Assembly: GCF_001625195.1 (NCBI RefSeq)
Contig: NC_054391.1
Coordinates: forward strand, 124,001 to 188,000
DNA: 64,000 bases
Direction: 5' to 3'
Origin: Drechmeria coniospora
Lineage: Eukaryota > Ascomycota > Sordariomycetes > Hypocreales > Ophiocordycipitaceae
Shown: positions 44,471-57,722 of the stretch, one piece after another
Position numbering within the stretch: the first letter of the stretch is position 1
How the letters are laid out: each line of letters opens with the position of its first letter
The notes under the pieces: model-generated
What the model was told of the DNA's origin: nothing
Seen by the model: the letters and a program-made list of their open reading frames with translations, nothing else
Databases searched by the model: none
Position numbers and translations under genes: made by a program

Positions 44471-47400
44471 CGAACAACGGCCAAACAGACGGCCTGTCGT
44501 GGCGAGCTCGAGTCGTGACCATACTGGCTGTGGCAGAGAAACGGAGGCTAGCACGGCCCAACGATAGCTGCAAGGTTGGTTTCTCAGGACAACGGGTCCC
44601 ACCAAAGGCGATAGGGGTGGCTAGCAGTTAGCGTGGCTGGTTCACCGCATGGGTTCTACGATGATCCTTGGGCCCTCATCACCGTTTCGTCAAGGGAGCT
44701 AGCTGAGTCGCTTGCGTCGTTCTGTCAACCAGCCTGTCGTGGATGGATTCATGATTCATCGACGGTTAAAATACGAGTATTATACGGGCTCAAACATGGT
44801 GTTTCGCCGGTCAACGACTCAAGGGGGAGGTTGAGTTGACCCGTTTCGGGGGCTAATTTTTAACAACCTAGCACGGTCAGCCACATGAGCCAGTGATGAA
44901 CAACGAGAGCCATCACTAACTTGCCTCTTACCCACCAGCCAGACTTCTTTGCTCGGCTCAGGACGGCAGCCAGTCTGACGTGGCTGCCGTCCGGTCTATT
45001 CTCGGCAAGGTGACCTGTTGTGTTTTTGGCATGGTTCCCGGTCGAGAGCAGAGCATCGAAACATGGCCAAGACGTTGCTCCTCGGGCATGGCCAAACGCT
45101 GACCATGTTCCGGCCAGTCGTTCACTTGTTCATCTACGCTCTCTTGGACTGACCGGACGCCGAGCATCCTCCACCCATCCGTTCCTGGGGCCTATCGGGG
45201 GGTCGTCATGACATTGACGGTCACTAAACCCCAACTTTGACAATTTCCAACGAGCTTCCGGCTCAGAAGGTGACGGCTTCCCATCATCAAACTGGGGTGG
45301 TGGATGCCACGAAGAGTATGGAACATGGCAGCCACGTCATCGTTGGCGAGAGGCGTACGCCCCATCTTGAAACGAGAACAAGTCGTGCGGAGTGACGGCT
45401 GGGTCGCTCTGCCGATTACCCACCGACGGAGGTGCGCATCGAGATACCCACAGCCGACGGCCATCCACATGGAGATGCGCTAGCATGTCGGTCCCTAGTC
45501 CGTGGCTGAAAATAGGCCTTGCCTGCCCCTGAACGACGCGCGAGTAATGCATCGTCAGGACAGCCACTGGACGGCGACGGATGGCCAGCCAACCCCCCAC
45601 CAACCCTCGACCATTGTCCGATTTTGATCCGTTGCCCATGACGAAGCTGGATCTGGATCCGATCTGGATTCGTAGGATTGGAAGATGGAAGACGAAGCAT
45701 GGGATCAAGGTTGACGGCCTCGACGTCGGTTCGTCGCTAGTCAGCCATCGGCGTCTTTTTTTCTTCTTTTTCATCTTCGTGGCGTGCGGCGTGGCTGCCA
45801 CGTTCGGGATCCAGAGCCGAATATCCATTTGTCAACCCAAGCTGCATGTAGTGGCCGCAGGGTGCGAAGGATCGCCAAGGGTTGACGTAATAGAGGTTGG
45901 TAGAGCCGCTTGCTTCCATCCTCGCAGGGTGGCCATTCGCTTTTCGCTTGGCCGTCTGCGGCGTGTCTGGCCAGGACGAAATCCCGCACCGGCTCTGCTA
46001 GAACGGCGCTGGCTCTGGGCACTGTATGCTTCGGAGGACAGACGGCACTGCATGCTTCGGAGGACAGACGGCACTGCATGTTTCGAAGGACAGACGGCAC
46101 TGCATGTTTCGGACGATGGACGGAGCAGACAAACGTCCTGTCAACGAACGATGCACGGTTGAGCACGGTCGTCCATTCAAGGTAGGCACGCAACTATTGT
46201 TTCTCCGACCCGACGCCTCGCTTCCCCGTTCGTGACACAGCCGCGCGGATATGGATTTGACACCACTCCATGCCGTCCGCCCGTACATGGCCGCCCAAGA
46301 TTGCTTCGACTCTGCCGCCATCCATTTCCTGAAGGAATTACGGGAAAGCAAGAGGCAAATTGGCGAGGCTGCTGTCGATGGTTGGGTTGCCTGTGCCCCG
46401 AGTCGGGGTCCCTGTACATGTACATGCAAGCTCCTGCGCAGCGCGCAGTTTCCCCTGCTCGCCATGGCCAACGGGGGCTCCAAGAACCGCACACACATGT
46501 ACCACAGTGCTCGCACAAGTTGGCCAAGGACCAGGTGCACACACTTATCTACATGCACCGAGTACTGACCGAGTTCGGAGCACTCCTTACTGCCTGCGGC
46601 TCCCACTGCTGGCCATCCGCGAATAGAACGAGCAGCGCCGTTTCCCAGCCAACAATCGTCGTGTTCAAAGTGGGGACCTGTGGCTGGACCGCGCTAGTGG
46701 CGCTAGTGCTAGTACCCGGAGGTCGGGATCGCTAATCTGCGAGGCGCGCATCCAATCGGACCCCTACGCAACGCCACTTCCCCCGCCATCGTCTCCACTG
46801 GATACGCCCCACCGTCGCGTATGCCCCACCCCCACCCTTTTCATTAGCACGTGCTCCTGGCATCGCGCCAAGGCGGCAAATCGATCGCGATCCCCGTTGG
46901 TGCGCCAGGCGCCCCCTTGCTGGGCCAACTGCCGATATCGTCGCTGCCTCATTCGCAGTATTATCTCCATCTTGTACCGCCGATTCGCACGATGCGTCCC
47001 TCAAACTCGCAACACGCCCCATGTTCATTGTCGCCTGTTTTTCCGCAACGTCTCAAAGCCCTCGGCTCATGTCGGCGCTGCCTCATGCGCCAACTGAGCG
47101 TCTCGGCACGGTGTCATCGTGACCGACGAATGACGGCTTGTGTTATTGCCGTCAACAGCTCGTGCAAAAGCTGGCACTTGAGACTGAATTTTCCCCTTTC
47201 GCTATCCATGGTGTTGGTGAGCCGAAAGCCATCGCGGGTGTTTGCATGTACCGCCCTGCTCGAGTTGCTGGAGCCGTCACACACGCGCCGGCTCGGATAC
47301 TGAGACATGTACCCGAATAGGTGAGCTGAGAGTCATTGCTGTGTGTAAATGGCGCCAAGCATCGTCAGCCATGTCGTGTAAGATGAGGCGGCCAATCATG

Positions 47401-47644
47401 CCAGGCAGATGTGATGAGCTGGAGATGAAATCGCCGTCTCAAGTTTGCAAAGTCGCACAAGAGTAAATTCGTCATCAACGGGCCCTGACAAATGGCCAAG
47501 TCTTTTTCGTCCCTTGCTGCGATGACGCACGCATGACCAAGACTACGACAAGTTCCCCTCATCCCGAACTTTGCTTGCCTGTAGGCTCTGCTGTAGAATT
47601 TCTTCTGCCCTTGTGCCAGTTCGTGTTGACCACGCAGAGTGGCC
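44471..47644. other. Gene-poor intergenic region
   Basis: About 3.2 kb with overlapping ORFs of up to about 200 codons at 45200-46700 on both strands. None shows a domain or consistent coding character, and several run through a minisatellite (46021-46110). No promoter element for the esterase at 47645 could be assigned with confidence. Confidence 0.4.
46021..46110 (+). repeat. 26-bp minisatellite, 3-4 copies
   Basis: Head-to-tail units close to TGCTTCGGAGGACAGACGGC followed by ACTGCA. Later copies carry C-to-T and G-to-A changes (TGTTTCGAAGG, TGTTTCGGACG). Confidence 0.8.
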
Positions 47645-49498
<1,854 letters not shown>

Positions 49499-51235
49499 GG
49501 CACCAACAGATGCGAGCTTCATTTTTTGCCATGTTTTGGAGGATGATGTTGGTGACGAGCGATGGAAAATGCAAGTGCGAAAACGGTATGCGCTTATAAA
49601 CTAGCCGGCAATAATTGAGCATCTGCGGTACCAGAGTACCAAGAGATTCGAACCTCATTCTTGGTAATGTTTCCCATCATGATGGAAGTGGTAGTGACCA
49701 GCGATGCAAGCAATGGCGAGACTGCAACTGGGAGACCGACGTGCGTTCATCAACTCCCGGCAATGATTGAGCAGCTGGGGTACTAGGGACCAAAGATACG
49801 ACCCTCGTTTTTTTGCCTAGGGTTAGACGATGATGGTGGTGGTAACGAGCGATGGAAATTACAAGCAGTGAGGAGACAGCAACTGGTAGAACGGTGCGTG
49901 TTCATCAACTCGCTTGCAATAATTGAGCAGCCGGGGTACTAGGGGACCAAATCTGCAGGCCTAATCTTTTTTTTGTCCTGGTTTTGCATCATGATGGTAG
50001 TGATGACGATGGTGTTGGTCGTGATGTTGATTGCTGGTGGTTACGAGCCGTGGAAATGGCAAGCAGGGACGAGACAGAAACGGCGAGAACGGTGTGCCCT
50101 GATCAACTTGTCGGGAAAGATTGAGCAGCTGGGACACTAGGGACCGAGGTATGCAATCCTCATTTTTGTGGTTTTTTTCCACCATGATGGTGATGAACAT
50201 GATGGTGATGAACATGATGGTGGTGGTCATGATGGTGTGGTGGTGACGAGAAAGCAACTGGTGGAACGGTGCTCGTTCATCAACTCGCCTCCAAGAATTG
50301 AGCAGCCGGGGCACTAGGAGACCAAAATCTGCAAGCCTCATTTTTCGTCACTTTTTTGCATCGTGATGGTGGTGATGACGATGGAGTTGGTCGTGGTGTT
50401 GATTGCGTGCTGGTGACGAGCCATGGAAATGGCAAGCAGGGACGAGACAGAACTGCGAGAATGGTGTGCGTTTATCAACTCGTCTGAAATGATTGAGCAG
50501 CTGGGACACTAAGGTCCAAGGGATGCGAACCTCATCTTTTGTCATGTTTTTCGACCATGGTGATGACGAACATGGTGGCGTCACGATGGTGTGGTGGTGA
50601 CGAGAAAGCAACTGGTGGAACGGTGTTTGTTCATCAACTCGCCTGCAATAATTGAGCAGCCGCGGCAGTAGGGGACCATAATCTGAAAGCCTCTTTTTTT
50701 GTCATTTTTTTTTGACCATGGTGGTGATGAACATGGTGGTGTCACGATGGTGCGGTGGTGACGAGAAAGCAACTGGTGGAACGGTGCTCGTTCATCAACT
50801 CGCCTGCAATAATTGAGCAGCCGCGGCACTAGGGGAACAGAATCTGAAAGCCTCTTTTTTTGTCATTTTTTTACATGGTGGTGATGACGATGGCGGTGGT
50901 GGTGGTGGTGTTGATCGAGGTGGTGACGAGCCACGGAAATGGCAGGCAGTGACGAGACAGAAACTGCAAGAACCGTGAAAGTCTATCAACTCGTCTGCAA
51001 TAATTGAGCGGCTGGCGTGCTAGGATCCAAGATATTCGAACCTCGTTTTTTGTAGTTTTTTCGATCATGATGGTGATGATTATGATGGCGTGGTGGTGAC
51101 GAGCCACGGAAACTCTAGGCGGTGACGAGGCAGCGACAGAGAGAATGATGTGTGTTCATCCACTCGCCTGCAATGATGAGTAGCTGGGGTGCTAGGGGAC
51201 CACAAGATGCGAACCTCATTTTTGGGTTTTTTTCC
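49499..51235 (+). repeat. About ten degenerate copies of the esterase 3' end
   Basis: Each unit of 130-210 bp carries a version of the last 25-30 codons of the carboxylesterase (ACGAGGCAGAAACTGCGAGA, then GTGTGCGTTTATCAACTCGCC and ATTGAGCAGCTGGGGTACTA). A short 3' flank follows (GGGACCAAGATGCGAACCTC, ATTTTTTGTC and GATGGTGGTGATGA-type bases). ATTGAGC landmarks fall near 49482 (the gene itself), 49613, 49766, 49921, 50129, 50297, 50493, 50651, 50813, 51003 and 51168 (the last as ATGATGAG). Copies contain many substitutions and have no complete open frame, so they are 3' UTR or intergenic repeats, not exons. Confidence 0.85.
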
Positions 51236-51240
51236 CCATC

Positions 51241-51332
51241 ATGATGTTGATGATGATGACGATGGTGGTGGTGATGGTGATGGTGGTGGTGATAGGTGAT
51301 GGTGGTGGTGATGGTGGTGGTGATGGTGGTGT
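51241..51332 (+). repeat. GATGGTGGT-type microsatellite
   Basis: An almost pure run of GATGGTGGT/GATGATGAC trinucleotide-based repeats. It ends the esterase-tail array and matches the GATGGTGGTG tracts inside its units. Confidence 0.85.
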
Positions 51333-51813
51333 GAAGACGACGGATGGACGTTCCCAAGACAGTTTGGTGCCGCCTGTGAGGGTTCGTCGGCAAGCTTCCA
51401 TGTGGGGCCAACAGACGGTCCGGTGCGCTCGTGGTCGGTCCTCCAGTGGGATGATACGCTGAACGGCGGGCCATGGTTAGCGTCTGTTGGCGTCTTTAGG
51501 CTTCGAGGCGCCCCTAAGCTCCCTATATTGCACGCCACAATCGCTCGCGCAGCGTGGCCTTTCAGCGGGTTCGCAGCGGCGACCTGCTGGTTCCAATGGC
51601 CGGTTGCCTGCTTCTGGCGTTAGTGCCCACTGCAGCGCCCACGGTTCGTCGCCCGAAGCCCCTAAATCGAGCCTCCATCCCCCCTTGCCCTCGTCTGCTT
51701 CGCTCGTGGAACAACGCATCATCCTTTTCCATCAACCCTCGACTCGACGCATCGAAATCTCGCCTGCTGCATCCGACTGCCCCTGCAGCTTCTGCATGTA
51801 GACCCGGTACGCA
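51333..51813. other. Upstream region of the paraoxonase-like gene
   Basis: No gene seen. It probably contains the promoter and 5' UTR of the gene starting at 51814. Open frames in this stretch run into that gene in other frames and are shadows. Confidence 0.4.
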
Positions 51814-53169
51814 ATGGCCGAACGTCGTGCATTCGCCGGCGGCCCCGTCGTTGCCCTGCTGGTCGCCGCCTTTCTCGCCTTCCTCCTCGGCCCGGCCATC
51901 CAGCGGACGGCGGTGGTGTTTGGCATCTTCCGCCGCTTCGCCAACTCGACCATCGCCGACGACGGCAGCTTCACCGTCCTCGGCGACACGAGGCACTGCG
52001 AGGACCTCCACTACCACGAACCCAGCGGCCTGCTCTTCACCGCCTGCGAGAGCGAGTCGGGCGGCGTGTCGAGGCACTCCTGGTTCCCGCCCCTGTGCCT
52101 CTTCGACGACGCCAAGGCGGCCTCGACGTCCCGCGGGTCCTTCAAGGTCATCGATCCCAAGGTACGTCCGTCCTCTTGGGCGCCACCGCTCGTCGTCGCC
52201 GGCCTCGGCTGACCCTTGCCTCGCCCCGTCCAGACCATGCACGTCAAGTCGCTGCCGCTGCAGAACTTCGACAAGCCCTTCGTCACGCACGGCATCGACG
52301 TCCTTGAAGACTCGGACCGGCCCCTCGGCGAGGCCGTCTGGATCTTCGCCGTCAACCACGTGCCCAACGACGAGCACTACGCCAAGCACGTCGAGGGCGC
52401 GCCCAAGAGCCGTTCGGTCGTCGAGGTCTTCCACTACCTCATCGGCACCGACTCGGTCCGCCACATCCGCACCGTCTCGCACTCGCTCATCACGACGCCC
52501 AACGACATCCTCGCGCTGACGCCGACGTCCTTCTTCGTCACCAACGACCACCACTACAGGGAAGGCTTCATGAGGCGCGTCGAGGACATGTTCTGGGGCG
52601 CCAAGTGGTCCAACACCGTCTACGTCCAGTACGAGGGCGCCGGCTCGTCCGACGACGAGGGCGTCGGCGCCTCCATCGCCCTCGAGGGCCTCCACAACAA
52701 CAACGGCATCGGCCGCGGCCGCGGTCCTCAGGAGGTGGCCGTCATCGGCTGCTGCAGCGGCCTGATGCACGTCGGCACCATCGACAGGCACACTATCCGC
52801 GTGAGCGAGTCGGTCGAGTTCGACTCCATGGTCGACAACCCGAGCTACTTCCGTGACCCGTACGCCAACGCCACCTACGACGCCAGCGGCTTCGTCCTCT
52901 GCGGCCTGTCGAGGGCCGTCGATCTGCTCGCCCACAGCCGAGATGGCGTCGCCAAGGACGGCGTCATGGTGTGGAAGGCGTCGTCGACGGGAGGCCACGA
53001 GTGGAACAAGACGCTCCTGTTCGAGGATGACGGCAGCAGGATTCGCACCGGCAGCAGCGCCGTCCTCGTCGCCCTGGACCCTGCCGACGAGGGCGGCCTC
53101 CGCCGGGGGCGCCTCTTCGTCACCGGCTTCATGTCGAGGAACATGATTGCCGTCGACATTGACCTGTAG
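51814..53169 (+). CDS. Paraoxonase/arylesterase-like six-bladed propeller protein
   Basis: Two exons (51814-52161; 52234-53169) giving 427 residues. The 72-nt phase-0 intron (52162-52233) runs GTACGT...CCAG. An N-terminal hydrophobic stretch (about residues 10-28) acts as a signal anchor or uncleaved signal. Motifs follow the PON family in order: HCEDLHY (Glu63), GLLFTAC, HGIDV (His135), WIFAVNH, TPNDI (Asn206), FVTNDHHY (Asn220-Asp221), a NNNGI stretch near 230-260, and MVDNPSYF (Asp317-Asn318). These positions correspond to the calcium ligands and the catalytic His of mammalian PON1. Family enzymes hydrolyse lactones and aryl esters with calcium; a lactonase-like secretory-pathway or membrane enzyme is the likely role. 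It lies about 2.3 kb downstream of the carboxylesterase, same strand. Confidence 0.88.
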
Positions 53170-53663
53170 TAGGAGCCATCTCGCAGATGTCCACCTGCTG
53201 TCGGTGCGTGAGCGTGTACATGTATGTAATCTTCTTAGACTTGGTTCCCGGAGCAGCTATGATTCAAGCAGCTATGATTCAAGCAGCCCCATCACTTTCA
53301 TGTCCTTCTAGCTAGCCGTGAACTTGCCGTCAGCACCGTGGCTCGGCCCCACGCTGCGTCGGTACAGCAAGCCGTGCCTGTGCCAGAGAGCCGTGCCTGT
53401 GCCAGAGACCCTTTATGGACGGGCGCAGCTTGCGTTGTGTGTCGGCCTCGCAGATCAGTCAACGAGGTTGCCGTTGACCCGTCCGAGGAGAGTGGAGTGC
53501 AGTCCCTGGTTCTCGTTCAACAATTCAACACAGTCATGGGAGGAAATATGTCCTCTAGGAAGCTAGACGGCCCATCTGGACGTTTGTCCGTTGCACTGTC
53601 ATCAGCTTGAGTGCCCTACCTATCCACCGTTCGCGTGACATTATGTACGCGACATGGTTTTGG
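53170..53663. other. 3' flank, no gene recognised
   Basis: It contains two small exact tandem duplications: GCAGCTATGATTCAA at about 53252-53286 and GCCGTGCCTGTGCCAGAGA at about 53372-53408. No ORF with a domain is present. Confidence 0.5.
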
Positions 53664-54498
53664 CTACATGAACGCTGCCCAGCACACCGTCATGGCCGTG
53701 AGGATTGACCGTCGTAGGTTCGGCTTCCATTTCGCGACACTGGAGTTCGCCGCTGCCCTCGGTTGCCGGGCAGCCAGGGGCCAGTCCTCAAACTTTTCGT
53801 ATAGGTTGTCGTTGATGACAATACTCCCTCCATCTAATCCCAACGACCAGATGTCCGGATCACAAGAGTACCGGTGCGCCCGGATGTAGCAAGTCGGACG
53901 CGGCATTGTCGGTAGCGAGTCTTTTTTTGTCGATTTCAAGGGTCCCGTGGTGTTGAAGGAATGCAAGGCCACAGATTTCCCCGTCGAGATGGATTTGCCC
54001 ATGGCGATGCGCGTAAAGATCTGAAACGCCGTCTCGGGCTGATCCTGGTGTGTATGGTGAGAAGCCTGAAAGATGCGGCTAAAGGAGAGGTTGCCGTATT
54101 GTCGAACCTCGCCGCCCGTATATGTCTCGTTCACTTTGATGGCGGCGTATCCTGATGCTCGAAAGTGAATGGCATAATCACCACCTGCCTGCTCGGCAAT
54201 TCGTAACGAGACCGCTTCGCCTCCAAACCAGTTACAGATGTAGTCTGTCACCATAGTCGAGCCCTATGCGAACATCAGCCCGAAGGAGTTTTGCCAACCG
54301 ACCAACGTTTCCTCCTCTGTATCGATCGGCCGTATCCTCAGAGCCCTGAGAGACGGCCCTGCTGGACAGGGTAAAGTTGACGGGTGATCCGATGGCGTCC
54401 AATACACGTGCTTGGTTGAGGTAATCGAGAAGTTGCATCAGTGAAGCAGAACCTTGCGAAGGCAAAGCAATGTCGTATACGCTTCGATATCTCATGCT
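53664..54498 (-). pseudogene. Serine carboxypeptidase (S10) C-terminal fragment, truncated and frameshifted
   Basis: Minus-strand frames 54495-54232 and 54254-53664 are two pieces of one S10 C-terminus. The first has SVYDI, LLDYLNQARVLDAIGSPVNF and VRIGLDYGD. The second continues DYICNWFGGEAVS (the catalytic Asp region), then FSRIFQASHHTHQDQPETAF (the catalytic His region, with the usual Gly before His replaced by Ser) and IAMGKSISTG. At about 54246-54255 only one nucleotide separates the GGTGAC and GACTAC codons where a full codon is expected, so the reading frame breaks. The N-terminal half with the catalytic Ser is absent: similarity stops at about 54498, exactly where AT-rich transposon DNA begins. 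Family members are vacuolar or secreted carboxypeptidases. Confidence 0.85.
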
Positions 54499-54660
54499 AC
54501 GCTACCTATATACTACACGGACGCTCGTTTTAAAATATAGCGGTACCTCCAAGACCTAAGCCTTATTTATAGCATCGGATGCTTTATTTGCGGATAGTGA
54601 GGATACGCGAAGATCCTCGCAAGGATACTTAATTATACTCTTTAGTGGACCAGTTATTTG

Positions 54661-55060
54661 GAAAGCAACCCGCCAGGCAACCTTAACAACTTCGACAACG
54701 GAGGTAGAGTTGCTTGCATTAGAGCAATGCGCAAAAGAAACAATAGCCCTCCAACGGCTATTTAAAGATATACAGTTTCAGACTAATAAGCCGGATTGGG
54801 ATATACTATGTAATAACTAGTAAACAATCCCACCAGTTATAGAAGAGAGCATGCGAATGAGTACACATCTGCAACATATAGATATACAGAACATATAGTT
54901 ACAGCAGGAAGCTCAGAAAGGCTCCTTTATAGTATCCTATTACCTACAAGTCAGATACCGGCTAACAGACTAACAAAAATACTTACCAAACAGCGGTTTA
55001 AGCATTTTAGAGTACTGCTTAATATGGAAGACAGCTTACAAGGGATTATAGGGACAGTAC
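54661..55060 (+). pseudogene. Ty1/copia RNase H remnant
   Basis: One frame reads TLTTSTTEVELLALEQCAKE, ALQRLFKDIQF, then after stops STHLQHIDIQN and AQKGSFIVSYYL. This is the order of the copia RNase H domain (STxEAEY, then KHIDIxxH, then GxIxxxYVPTxxMxADxLTK). Several in-frame stops make it dead. It is the 3' end of a pol gene, with RT missing to the left next to the truncated peptidase. Confidence 0.75.
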
Positions 55061-55137
55061 AAGAAGAAAGCGCAAAGAATACAGCCTCTTTATACTTACC
55101 CCAAGTAGAGAAAGTAGTACTAAGCTACTAACTCTAT

Positions 55138-55926
55138 TTATTTAAAGAAAAAGTCCAACGGTTCATGCAAAAGAGCAAGCTTCTCAGCCCTCTCCCGCTT
55201 GGATCTAGTAAACCAGTTAACCTCTTCGTTATTATACAGCTCCAAAGTAAGCTTAGCAGCATCCTTGCAGCGCTTCTCTGTCTGCAAAGTAATTAGAAAC
55301 AAGTACAAGAATATAGGGGCAAAAGCTCGTAAACCTTCTTATTGCCTCCTTTAAGAGCATTAAGAAGTTTAGCCACAAAAAGCTCCACGGGGGGAGGCCT
55401 ACAATAAGTACATAAACAATATTAGCCAAGCTCATTAGCCACAGCCAATCTCATTAAGTACAGGTTATACACTTATAAAGGGTAACATTTATAGCCGCCA
55501 GCACAGCAAGCTACGCATTGTTGGCTGCGCCCAACGCTCTCGCGAGAGCGTTCGAAAGCTCCCTTGCCCGAAATCGCAAAGCGCAAGCAATTGAGGCAGG
55601 GAGGATCGAAAGGAGCACCCAACATAACCTTAGGCTGCTTGCTAGGAGCGGCTACTGCCTTTGACTTCTGCTTCTTTGGAGGTAGAGGCGGCGGAGTAAC
55701 TGGGGCAGGTACGGGATCAGGCGCAGGGTATGTACGACCAAGAGGAATTTCGTCAGGCTCGGATTGATAGTTGTAAATTGCGAACTATAACAAGTTAGAG
55801 CATACAACAAGGCAACAGAAAGCTGGATAGAGCAGTACATACGCCTGTAGCAAGTGCCTGAGCCTGGCCGGCCAAGGATTCAATTGGAGGGGTCTCACCC
55901 TCGGCGTCTAACAAAGAAGGCGGCAT
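55138..55926 (-). pseudogene. Four-exon gene with Cys-cluster (zinc-finger-like) motif, one in-frame stop
   Basis: Exons at 55926-55843, 55784-55471, 55398-55335 and 55281-55138, each with good splice signals. Intron 1 is 55842-55785 (GTATGT...CTAAC...ATAG), intron 2 is 55470-55399 (GTATAA...GTAG), intron 3 is 55334-55282 (GTTTAC...CTAAT...GCAG). Without the TAA at 55475-55473 it would code for about 200 residues: MPPSLLDAEGETPPIE, a Pro-rich linker, a Cys cluster (C-x2-C, about 23 residues, C-x2-C-C-x5-C) and a basic helical tail (TRSKRERAEKLALLHE). If translation ends at that stop it makes 131 residues. The TAA could derive from CAA by a C-to-T change. Similar Cys-cluster proteins accompany fungal transposon regions; function unknown. 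Confidence 0.65.
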
Positions 55927-56984
55927 AATAATAATGATGATCAAGAGGAACGGAAGCTCAAGATAGCAGAGAAACAGCCTTCCCTCTCATACTCTGAGCT
56001 CCTGGGATAACAATAGGCTGCTCAAATCATTTAATCGAAGCAGTAGGATCTATTGAATTCACTAAACAATTGGAACGAACCGAATTCACCCAATAAATCG
56101 GTCGATTTGGTTACGTTAACATCATTGCGTACACAATACGAGTAGCCTGACCTATTCAAGCGTTCGAACAATAGGTATTGAACGCGCAATTCGATAGGTA
56201 ATAACTGCACGGGACAAAACACTAAAAATTTACTGAGTTGGTATTATTACCGACTTCATCTGTAGTCATAATAGGGGGTGTATTACACTAATTATACGAT
56301 TATATATTACATAGGAGCTCGGATTAGGTTTAGTCCGAGCAAACTCACAAGAGGCGCAACGCTTCTTACCAGAGGCCACTGTATCTAAGCAGGAAGAACA
56401 CTGTATCTGAGCAGGCCTACAGTAAGGAAAACGCTTACTAGAAAAAGGCCACTATAGCCGGAATCTCTTTTGTAGAAATCAAGGCTATTTCATTTGTTGA
56501 GACGTATGCTCCTATTGAATAAAGCAACGTATAGTGTAACAATTGATTTTAGGTCCTCCATCATAAACTAGCCTTTTTGGGTAACGGCTATAGTTTTTTT
56601 TAGGCTTTGGAAGAAGTTCTGTATAGCCTAGTAAATTGTTGGTCCTTCCTTATTACGTCGGATGTATACCCAACGGAATCGGGATTTTCGATAGATAATG
56701 TAACACATATGGGGAGGTGTGCCTATATGGACAATAGACCAGTTAACCGTTGGACCAAATAGCCAAACTGTCAAAAGATCCGCCAGTATCCGTACTTAGT
56801 GCGGGTACTGCACCTCACATTCGCTTATAAGGCCTCCACGCCTATGGCGCGCCTTACAAGTACCTTACTAAATATATCCTTAGTTTATAGAAAGCTGCTT
56901 ATTCTTTTATGTCTAGGCAGGCCTTCCCTAGCTTTTTTCTGTTTTCGCTTCCTTTAAGTAGTATATATAGGGGTACTATAATTC
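55927..56984. other. AT-rich, no gene recognised
   Basis: No domain or convincing frame. Short direct motifs occur, but no element boundary could be placed. Probably degraded transposon DNA. Confidence 0.4.
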
Positions 56985-57049
56985 CTAAGTAGTTCTTAAT
57001 AAACCTTCTATAGAAATTATAGAACCTAAGGAAAACTTAGATATTATGG

Positions 57050-57412
57050 AACGAGGTAGGCTCTTCCTATTACTGTAACTGCCGGGACTGCTGTGACTAC
57101 CGGGGCCGTTGTAACTAGCCAGGCCGCTGCTGTGACTACCGGGGCCGCTGTGACTAGCCGGGCCGCTGCTGTAACTGCCGGAGCCACTGTAACTAGCCGG
57201 GCCGCCGCTATGACTGCTGGGACCGCTGTAACTGCCGGAGCCGTTGTGAATAGCCGGGCCGCTGCTATAAATACCGGGACTGCTGTGACTGCTGGGGCCG
57301 CTGTGACTAGCCGGGCAGCTGCTGTGACTGCCGGGACTGCTGTAACTGCCGGGGCCGCTACTGTGACTACCGGAGCCATTGTGACTAGCCGGGCCGCTAC
57401 TATTATTTTCCG
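57050..57412. repeat. GC-rich 15-18-bp minisatellite inside the Mutator-like remnant
   Basis: About 22 variants of GTGACTAGCCGGGCCGCT and GTGACTGCCGGGACTGCT. The array stays open on the minus strand as Ser/Gly/Pro/His-rich repeats and on the plus strand as Ala/Val/Thr repeats, in a surrounding sequence that is strongly AT-rich. It follows the MULE catalytic fragment directly. Confidence 0.8.
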
Positions 57413-57418
57413 GCCCTG

Positions 57419-57722
57419 ACCACAGTACTCTAATCCGTGCCCTGATATTTGTATTTATATGAAATGTACAAAGTTGCTGTTGTGTAAATGGAAATGTCCT
57501 ATCTAAAGCATTCTTTAAAGCATGCTCTTTATCGGTAATAGATACCAAAGGTTTAGTAGCACCAATTTGCTGACGAAGGCTATTAAATTGATTACATAGC
57601 TATTGATAGCCTTCTTCCTTTTCTGTATTTATTAGGCCAAAAGCAAAGTTAGCAAGAGTTTGCTGGTCGCTAATTCCAACAACTTGAAACAAGAACATAT
57701 TAAATCGGTTTGTTTTATATGT
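57419..57722 (-). pseudogene. Mutator-like (MULE) transposase, catalytic-domain fragment
   Basis: Reading from 57722 leftward: TYKTNRFNM, LFQVVGISDQQTLANFAFG, INTEKEEGYQ, a TAG where family members have Trp, LCNQFNSLRQQIGA, then VSITDKEHALKNALDRTFPF and LCTFHINTNI. This is the MULE DDE domain around the second catalytic Asp (TDKE). It continues in frame from 58461-58885 once the 738-bp insertion is removed. Confidence 0.82.

Noticed and set aside
51562..52998. 478-codon minus-strand ORF opposite the paraoxonase-like gene
   Set aside because: Compositional shadow; PON-family motifs and a good intron are on the plus strand.
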